A stretch of 64,000 nucleotides of DNA from assembly GCA_015956445.1 (NCBI GenBank), contig WIUZ02000020.1:558001-622000 (forward strand). Direction: 5' to 3'. The notes beneath the pieces were generated by a model. The model searched no databases, was not told the DNA's origin, and worked only from the letters and a program-made list of their open reading frames with translations. Made by a program: the position numbers and the translations under genes. This DNA is from Thelephora terrestris (taxonomy: Eukaryota > Basidiomycota > Agaricomycetes > Thelephorales > Thelephoraceae). This document shows, one piece after another, positions 57,801-64,000 of the stretch; position 1 is the stretch's first letter; every line of letters starts with the position of its first letter.

Positions 57801-58203
57801 GTGGAATCCTCAATGTAGGAAGAGTAGAGGGAGTCCAGATCGGAGGAGCTGGTCGGGTTATGTGCTACCGGGGTTGGGAACTCTGGAGGGGAATCGTCGC
57901 TGAAACCGGCGAGGACTTCGTCGTACAAGTCCTGCAAGTCCACATCGACCACGGGTTCTTGGGTGAGCATGACTGCGTTAGGAAGGGCGAGTTGAGCTGA
58001 GACACCGTTCGAACGTGCGGAGATGACGGCCTGAGCCAGTTTCGTCTCAGGCTTGCAGCACCTCGTTCACTGGAAGTCGTGGTCGGGGGAGCGGACGAAA
58101 ACAGATCGTGGTTACTTTCTGATCGCACAAGTTCACCCGCGCGTACCGGTCTGATATCTGTTTCCTCTTTTTCGACAAGTTGATACCCAGCCTTACGCAG
58201 CAT
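51844..58203 (-). CDS. ROM2: Copy 5: Rom2-type RhoGEF (DEP-DH-DH-PH-CNH), probable parental gene
   Basis: Likely start MLRKAGYQLVEKEE at 58,203, stop at 51,844. Order: Ser/Pro-rich disordered N-terminus (58,203-56,600, with PPPLPPKIPSMP); DEP (FVNLALLSHLAVRLRDRVPRG, GRALTDGVEDVYMFLDDQ; about 56,570-56,200); a conserved Cys-rich turn (HPCYAYSCPRR); LPESEVKRQT (55,830-55,870); DH module 1 (IIRKVIAKEQQYIKDLDFIEE...DLKHWLNRPSEHLHKYPVV; 55,780-54,965); DH module 2 (IIFELIQGEMAYVKDLENIEYV...LDMKNFINRPIPRLLRYELLLK; 54,960-54,104); PH (54,060-53,500); CNH (53,400-51,844). Fungal Rom2 proteins activate Rho1 at the plasma membrane in cell-wall integrity signalling, and this layout matches. The frame between 57,970 and 58,010 must change through an intron I could not place. 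Confidence 0.85.
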
Positions 58204-58540
58204 TTCCTCTGTCTCAGTGTGACACTCGGGAGTCCACTATGAACTAGTGTGCGAAAACTGGTTTCTCGGGATTCATGTTCACTGCATCCTGCCACTGCCC
58301 GTGACCACCCAATGCGGACTTAGCCTCTCAGTACTTCATAACTGGTGACGCGTGTTACCAGGACAGCCAATTTGCGCCGGTAGGCGGCCATCTTTTTGTG
58401 ATTGAGCCGCCCCTATTTGCGTGGAAGGGGTCCGTTTTGATTATCCGCCCACCGCTTGCGGCCCAGCGTGCATATCCGTCGTGGCTTCTCCAAGCGCAGC
58501 AAGGGATTTCTCTTATGCAAGCAGTCACCTACGTACCGTC

Positions 58541-59512
58541 CTACAGGTCTTTGTGAGGGCGCATATATCTTAAAACCACATCCCACGCATCAGGCCCGGG
58601 GTCACACTTCCCAAGGCTCTCGTAATCGTACCACACCAGCTCACTATCAGACTCCGCCACAACCGCTCGTTGCGAATACGAGTACATCGTCGCTCTGCAG
58701 TGGAAATGGAACCTCGGGTGGGAAAGCGATTGGGGGATGTAGGGTTTGTGCGCAATGAGGAGCTAAACCAACAACGGCGGCTCAGCCCTTGGACAGAGAT
58801 ACTTGGGATGATAAGACCACCGACCGTGTCCGGGAACGTCACCGGTCGCTTGAACTTGATCAACAAGGACTTCAAGATGAGAGAAACACCTTCTCCTTTG
58901 ACCATGGCCTGAGCCCTTCCAGGTCCGCCAATCTCATTCCCCAGCTTCATCATCCACTCGATTCGCGCCTTTTGGCAGAACCACGTGTCAGTCTTGTAAC
59001 CAAATATGACTTGCATACAATCGCATACACTCACACTCTCGAGGTACCTGGCTAGGTCGTCCGAAATAAAACGTGTACACGCATGGCACTGCGAGCAACT
59101 TTACTCACCGTAGCGAGCGTTGTTCACGTGTCTAGCACAGATCAATAATCAATCTCTGAGAAACATGGAGGAAGTAGGAGGCGCACTGGAACGAATCATG
59201 GTCTCCCCACACGACTTTCTGCTCGTAGAACGTATCCGGATCGTACCCCATCCGGCTAAACTCCCGTCTGGCCTTGGCAGCCGCAGACTCATAGCTCGCC
59301 TGTTCCGTCACCGGCGAGCTTGGAACAGGATCGGGTGATTCGGGCCCCTTCTCACCTGGAGCAAGGTAAAACGGGGATAAAGGGTCCTTGAATTTGTTAC
59401 GTAGATCCTACAATGCCCTCAGGTTCATACGGCTGGATGTATGCAACGAGAAACTCACATGTATTGACCTGAGCTGACCCGCCCGTAAGCGGAAGCATCT
59501 GTTGACGAGCAT
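58541..59512 (-). CDS. Hotdog-fold thioesterase (4HBT family) with Arg-rich leader
   Basis: Start at 59,512 gives MLVNRCFRLRAGQLRSIH, an Arg-rich leader without acidic residues that could be a mitochondrial presequence. Exons placed by eye: 59,459-59,512; 59,187-59,407; 59,109-59,131; 59,035-59,051; then from 58,968; stop at 58,541-58,543. The join yields VVWGDHDSFQHVNNARY followed by RYLES and ARIEWMMKLG, the hotdog thioesterase active-site segment (catalytic Asp of HxDxxxHVNN). Later motifs are GEGVSLILKSLLIKFKRPVTFPD, ATMYSYSQRAVVAESDSELVWYDY and GKCDPG. The exon boundary between PDT and the next segment (about 58,700-58,830) is unresolved. Expected to hydrolyse acyl-CoA thioesters; substrate unknown. 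Confidence 0.8.
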
Positions 59513-59623
59513 GAGTCGAAGGCGGGGATACAAATAGGCGCTGGCACCAGGCTCACGTTCAGTCCCCGATCATCGACGTAATCCCCTTCTCAAAAGCTGA
59601 CCCAACCACCGAGAACACTCAAA
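59513..59623. promoter_or_regulatory. 111 bp divergent promoter between thioesterase and tubulin cofactor B
   Basis: The only sequence between two start codons read in opposite directions. Both genes must share it or overlap their promoters. It has CCCAACCACCGAG and pyrimidine-rich stretches; no TATA box is seen. Confidence 0.6.
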
Positions 59624-60626
59624 ATGCGTACCTCGAACCCAGTGTGAGTGCAGAAGCGTGCCGTTACACCCGATCGCTCACCAGGGCGTGTTTAGAACGA
59701 TCACACTGTGGGTGATCTCGCCAGACACACGCTCTGAGCGTAGATTCGATCTCCACATCACTATTGGTCAACTCAAGGTCTGACCCTCGATAACCCGTTC
59801 TGTTGCGATGTTTTGACCTCAGATGCGTGTACATCACAGGACAAGCTCGAGCGGGTCACCGGTATCCCAGTCTCAAATCAAGCTCTCTCCCTTTACAACG
59901 CTGAGGAGGACACCCAACCTGCTGCGACCTTGGAGGACGATGCCAGGCCCCTAGGGTACTACGGCGCTCGTGACTGGCAATTCCTCAAGGTCCATCCTCG
60001 TTTCACCCGGGAAACGTGCTCACTGATTCTGACCTATACTCAGATCACCGACACAAATCCTTCGATAACGCTCACCGGTCAACTAAGTGACGTTTCTCAA
60101 GTCGAAAAGTTCGAGCTGAGCGAAGAAGCGTATGCGCAGCGTAACGGTAACCCGGCCACCTTCCTCGAACTTCTCACATCGTTTTCTCAGATTTTACCCT
60201 CCAGATACGGTTCTCGCTTACAAGCAACGTCAAAAGCTGGGGCGTTTTGCGGAGAAAGCGGATGAGGAACAACAGGAAACCGAAGAGGACGTAAACATCC
60301 AAGTTGGTTCCAGGTGCCAAATCGAATCTACAGAACCAGGTTTCCATAAACGCGGCACGGTGAGATTCGTCGGCAAGCCTAAATTTTCTCATGGGGTGTG
60401 GGTGGGGGTCGAGTACGACGAACCGATTGGGAAGAACGATGGATCGTCAGTGTCGTAGTTCGCCTCCCTCGATTCCAGGATCACTGATGCATGGATATAC
60501 TTGTCCAGAGTCCAAGGAGAGAGGTATTTTGAGTGTCGACAAGGATATGGCGTTTTCGTCCGGCCGAACAAGGTTGAAACTGGGGATTTCCCAGTGGAGG
60601 AGATCGACTTTGACGAGGAAATGTGA
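59624..60626 (+). CDS. TBCB: Tubulin-folding cofactor B (UBL + CAP-Gly)
   Basis: Six exons placed by eye: 59,624-59,643; 59,696-59,777; 59,840-59,989; 60,044-60,146; 60,205-60,445; 60,509-60,626. They total 714 nt (237 codons and TGA), all introns are 51-63 nt with GT...AG ends, and the frame stays open. The N-terminal ubiquitin-like domain has SERRFDLHITIGQLK, KLERVTGIPVSNQALSLY and ARDWQFLK; a linker LAYKQRQKLGRFAEKADEE; then a CAP-Gly domain with VGSRCQIE, RGTVRFVGK, GVWVGVEYDEPIGKNDGS and YGVFVRPNKVETGDFP. The protein ends FDEEM, an acidic tail ending in Met as in other TBCB/Alf1 proteins. It binds alpha-tubulin released from the chaperonin and works with cofactor E in tubulin dimer assembly. 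Confidence 0.95.
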
Positions 60627-63600
60627 TTTTCGGGATCTTTGTAGCTTGTAGGAGGCTCAACCCTCGGAACCATGTTTTGCGGACGCGAGAGTGTTGGTTC
60701 AGTGATATCTGCCAACAGGATGTACAACGTATGGACGATTATCGATTATCCATTACAAAACCCTCAGGAAGCACCACCACCCGAGCACGGCCTTCCAAGC
60801 TTCCTGCGAGCGTACAATCCCATATATGTACCAAGATCCAAGTAGAGTCATGTTTCCGTAATGCTCCCAGGCACTCTCAGGGCCTTGGAATCCCGGGTGA
60901 GTAGATCTCCAAAGGGACACTTAATGGTCCTCAACGGGATTGTACACCGATCTCGTCTCACCCAGCACGATCTCTTGCGAGCACATGCTCCCGAACAAGG
61001 TCAGACAACACGCACAGTGGTTCCGTCAGCGAAGGTTTTGAACCCCCTTGAGGTGCGGGTCCCGAGGACCATATGAGTTGTACCGATGTCGGTAACAAAA
61101 CTTTGGAAGCTGTCGTCTGCGTTTTACTGTTCAAGCAGGATGTGAATCATGGTAACCTAGAGCCGAAATGGCTCGGGATCTACGAATTTTTAGTCGTGGT
61201 GAATCTACCCAGCGCGGTTGTGTGACGCACTCTGAACGCTGGGGTGCGTTTGGGCTCCCTTAGAAAAGGCCTGCGAGTGCAAAGCTGAAACGCGTCCTCG
61301 AAAGGCCTCAGATTCACCGTGGCCGCAGCGCCAGAGCTGAGGGGGTGCGATTTGGGGTGTTCACGGGGGGGCAGCTGCGGGGTCTCAAGGCGGGAAAGAG
61401 CTTTAATTCCTGGAGGAAAAGCGGTGGTGGGGTTCAGCGGGTATGATGAACGGAGGTTGGTCAACAAGGGGTTCTATTCGCGAAGTCGAACAGAATCGGG
61501 AAAATCCCAATCACCGAGATTTTCTTTAACGTGTTCCACCAAGTAGGACAGGCCCCGGAGAGAAAGAGTAGCTTTGTTGGCAAGCCCGGGCCCGCCAAAG
61601 TAACCGAATGCAAAAATGGGACCGGAGAATCAGAAACGGTTCGGAGCACGCGAGATTCCTGTCGGGCGTACTCCCCAGCGGTGGTAAACAGGTCACAGAA
61701 TTGCCGCAACCATCCCGAATCACCTATCGAGAAGCAGGGGGGACAGATAATGGCCAGTTTAGTGCCCCCTCGGTCCCATCCACGGCAGTGATGGTAAGGA
61801 CATGCAAAGATAACTCGTGGTGAGTGAATGCGCTTGGTTGGTCACCAATATCAACAAGAGATAACGGGATACGAACCACAGCTTTCTTTTCCACCGAGCA
61901 GTCCGTCGCGGGGAGCATGGAAACGCATTCACTGTGAAAGAGATTACCCTTCTGCCCCTCCCTGGAATGATGGTGAATCAAGGGAATTTCCAAGAGATAT
62001 AAGTATACCACTGGTGACGATCCCACTCCTCGGAAAAATGTGTTGAATACACCTTGCGCACGGTCCCCTTTCGCTCCTTTCAGGGGATCGGGCAAAACTC
62101 TGTGAATCTTTCCGGCCGTGTGGGCGATCCGCGGGTGGATCGATTCAGACTCGCGTGATGGCGAGTCACATCCACTCCTATCCAGCCATGCGCAGAGCGC
62201 CGAACCATCAACGTTGTCAACTGCAATGGTGTGCATAAATGCTCCAGCCGGTCGCTTCCTCGACTGTCTGCGCGATCCCTAACACTCATCCCATAACGCG
62301 CCTGCATGATTGAACTTTGGAACATCAAAAGGGCATCGTCCGCATCAGTGTTTTAGGTGTTTCCACGGACATTTGGGGATTAGCTGCTCAGCTTGGGCAT
62401 AGGGAAGATTCAAAATCAATTGCGGATGAACCTATCCACAGATGTCCCTGATGACAAGTGGGGAGGTCCATCAAATATCCGCAGTGATGATGTTCGAACT
62501 GGTCGCAATGAGTAATCATCGAATTCTGACCACTGAAATCGTTGACTGTGACCCCAACACGGTGGCTAGGGTCAACTGTTGGCAACTCAGCGAAGTCAGA
62601 ATCCCCAGCGTGAACGAAGGGGGCCGAGGTGAGGTAAACGCGGGAGGGGAGGATTGACATGGCAGGCACACACCAGAACAAAGATCAGAGAAGTCTGGAT
62701 GCACAACGTCAATGTCTATCTGCAACGAAAGGTTCACCCTAGGGTTGAACATTTGAGTGTGGAATCGAGCGATCGTTGCGGGTTTTGATAATCACGTTGT
62801 GCAGTTGCCTGATATTGTGGTTTTACCGAGAGGGGTAAAACCAAGAAGGTGGAGCTGCTGACCCGGCGCATATTGCCACAAACTAACGACAACGGGTTGT
62901 CGTGGGGGTGAAACTAGAGTCTAGCGGTCGTCATGAACCTAAAATTATGAACTTTTTGGTGAGCATCTGGCGCCATGCCCACTAGGAGGCAAGTCCCACG
63001 AGAAGAACAGGGAAGAAGGCACTTGCGGGTCGCTGGATGCACGAAGCCCGAAACTAGCCTGACGTCTCGAAAGCTATGGAGTCACTGGGTCGGTTCTAAA
63101 TGGAAGGAGAGGCTTCTCACGACGGGCCGTCGTGGGGTGGAATCTATAGCAGCTACTGAGGTGCGGGTTAACACATGGCGAGTGGGCGTCCAAATACCAA
63201 CAGAGTTGCTTGCTCCATCCAGTTGTATTCGGACCGTACGATGACCTGCTGACGGTTATTTTCCAGGTCCCAAACATTTGGTAGGTTTTCGGAAGATTCA
63301 CAACAGAACGATTATCGGGTAGCACAGCACGAGTGAAGCCGCGTTCGACGAGATCACTGGGGGACATAGTGGCCCAGAGTAGAAGCCATCATCTGGTTTG
63401 CCTGGTCTCGAGTAGCCCATTTGATGTTGCTGAAGATCGCTGGTGAGGCATATGGGGACTCTCTCGGCACAATGTCGCGAAGTCCGGGGAGACACGCAAG
63501 CTAGTTTTCCGCGGGGCAGAACCTGAACTCGGGGGTGAACTAAGGCGTACAAGTACGCGGGCGAGTGCATGCACCTGGGAAACAACGCGATGAGGGCTGT

Positions 63601-63775
63601 ACCCTGGAGGCAAGTAAGTATGGTCATGGGTAGTCATTGCGATCAGCAACGGACGGTCTAGACTCTGGATTGGCACCTGTGGATGATCGAACCAAAGTTT
63701 GATTCTGAAGCGGCTAAGCGCGGCCGTGACGTTAGCTCTGACATAACGGTCGCACGTGATTTACTGATTACCAGC
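60627..63775. other. 3.1 kb without a recognisable gene
   Basis: Open frames on both strands are short and none shows a known domain. The longest is a 170-codon minus frame at 61,724-62,236 (contains VVRIPLSLVDIGDQPSAFTHHELSLHVLTI), which could be a small lineage-specific gene or chance. No repeats of the families seen elsewhere in the window are present, so this looks like ordinary intergenic or weakly constrained sequence. Confidence 0.4.
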
Positions 63776-64000
63776 CGCGGTCCCGGTCCCTTTCGACTCT
63801 CGAGCCTTACCCGGTACAGCTGGTCCCCTCTTCGCCATTGACTGTGAACCTCACCGACGCAAGATCTACGACCTTGGACAGGTCGCGTGATCCCCAGAGG
63901 TGATAGACCCCGAAGATGCCAGAGAGAAGAGCAAAGCTATCGAGAGGCGTCTCTGCCAGTTCGCTGAGGGAAAGGTTGTCTTCGTTAAGCTCTACTCCTC
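63776..64000 (+). CDS. Possible partial gene running off the right edge
   Basis: After an intron-like end (TTACTGATTACCAG) a frame reads AAVPVPFDSRALPGTAGPLF and on to IDCEPHRRKIYDLG (to about 63,885). A second coding-like stretch from about 63,900 reads EVIDPEDAREKSKAIERRL and continues FAEGKVVFVKLYS to the edge. The charged, balanced composition looks coding, but I could not find a splice that joins the two stretches in frame with a normal-sized intron. Family not recognised. Confidence 0.3.

Noticed and set aside
28671-58203. Separate standalone kinase genes and separate RhoGEF genes
   Set aside because: In copies 2 and 3 the last kinase exon runs directly into the Rom2 EVKRQT exon with no stop, start or promoter-sized gap, so a single chimeric gene is simpler.
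60623-61076. Plus-strand frames downstream of TBCB as extra exons
   Set aside because: TBCB ends at 60,626 with the conserved acidic-Met tail; the following frames show no homology or splice continuity.

Overview
The window comes from a filamentous basidiomycete, most probably an Agaricomycete (mushroom-forming fungus). The reasons are genes split by many 50-60 nt introns, a Rom2-type RhoGEF, a tubulin cofactor B gene, TKL kinase exons of the type expanded in mushrooms, and a dense load of nested Ty1/copia and DNA transposons.

Positions 1-28,440 are a transposon graveyard. In order they hold: the 3' end of an unknown ORF (to 314); one arm of a giant inverted-repeat element (about 347-1717); a palindromic 40-50 bp minisatellite array (1905-2757); an intron-bearing coiled-coil element fragment cut by a copia solo LTR and by a CACTG foldback element that itself holds a nested relative (2780-5169); a purine-rich low-complexity stretch; a decayed copia copy (6575-11001) with another CACTG palindrome inside; a complete 3.9 kb inverted repeat loaded with telomere-like repeats (11.16-15.07 kb); a tyrosine-recombinase relic (15.18-15.42 kb); a truncated LTR; and a nearly full-length copia element (16,421-28,440, TSD AGGAG). 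The RNase H region of that copia is split by a 5.95 kb element with minisatellite-type terminal inverted repeats (TSD about CCGGACA), which in turn carries a 3.28 kb TG...CA element (TSD CATGG).

Positions 28,441-58,203 hold the most interesting feature: five tandem minus-strand genes related to Rom2/Rho1-GEF. The copy farthest right has the expected basidiomycete layout (disordered N-terminus, DEP, two DH-like modules, PH, CNH). In the other four, the N-terminus and DEP are replaced by a short helical leader and a TKL-type protein kinase with a HGD catalytic loop. Copies 2 and 3 are kinase-DH-DH-PH-CNH. Copies 1 and 4 lack nearly all of the DH region and are kinase-PH-CNH, an arrangement that resembles animal MRCK/citron kinases. 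The kinase/RhoGEF junction can be read at nucleotide level and carries a 5 bp microhomology (GCGAA). I infer a locally evolved family of chimeric Rho-pathway signalling proteins.

Positions 58,541-60,626 are ordinary housekeeping sequence: a hotdog-fold thioesterase with an Arg-rich leader (minus) and tubulin-folding cofactor B (plus, all six exons resolved, 237 codons), read divergently from a 111 bp shared promoter. From 60,627 to 64,000 I recognise no complete gene; a coding-like stretch runs off the right edge.
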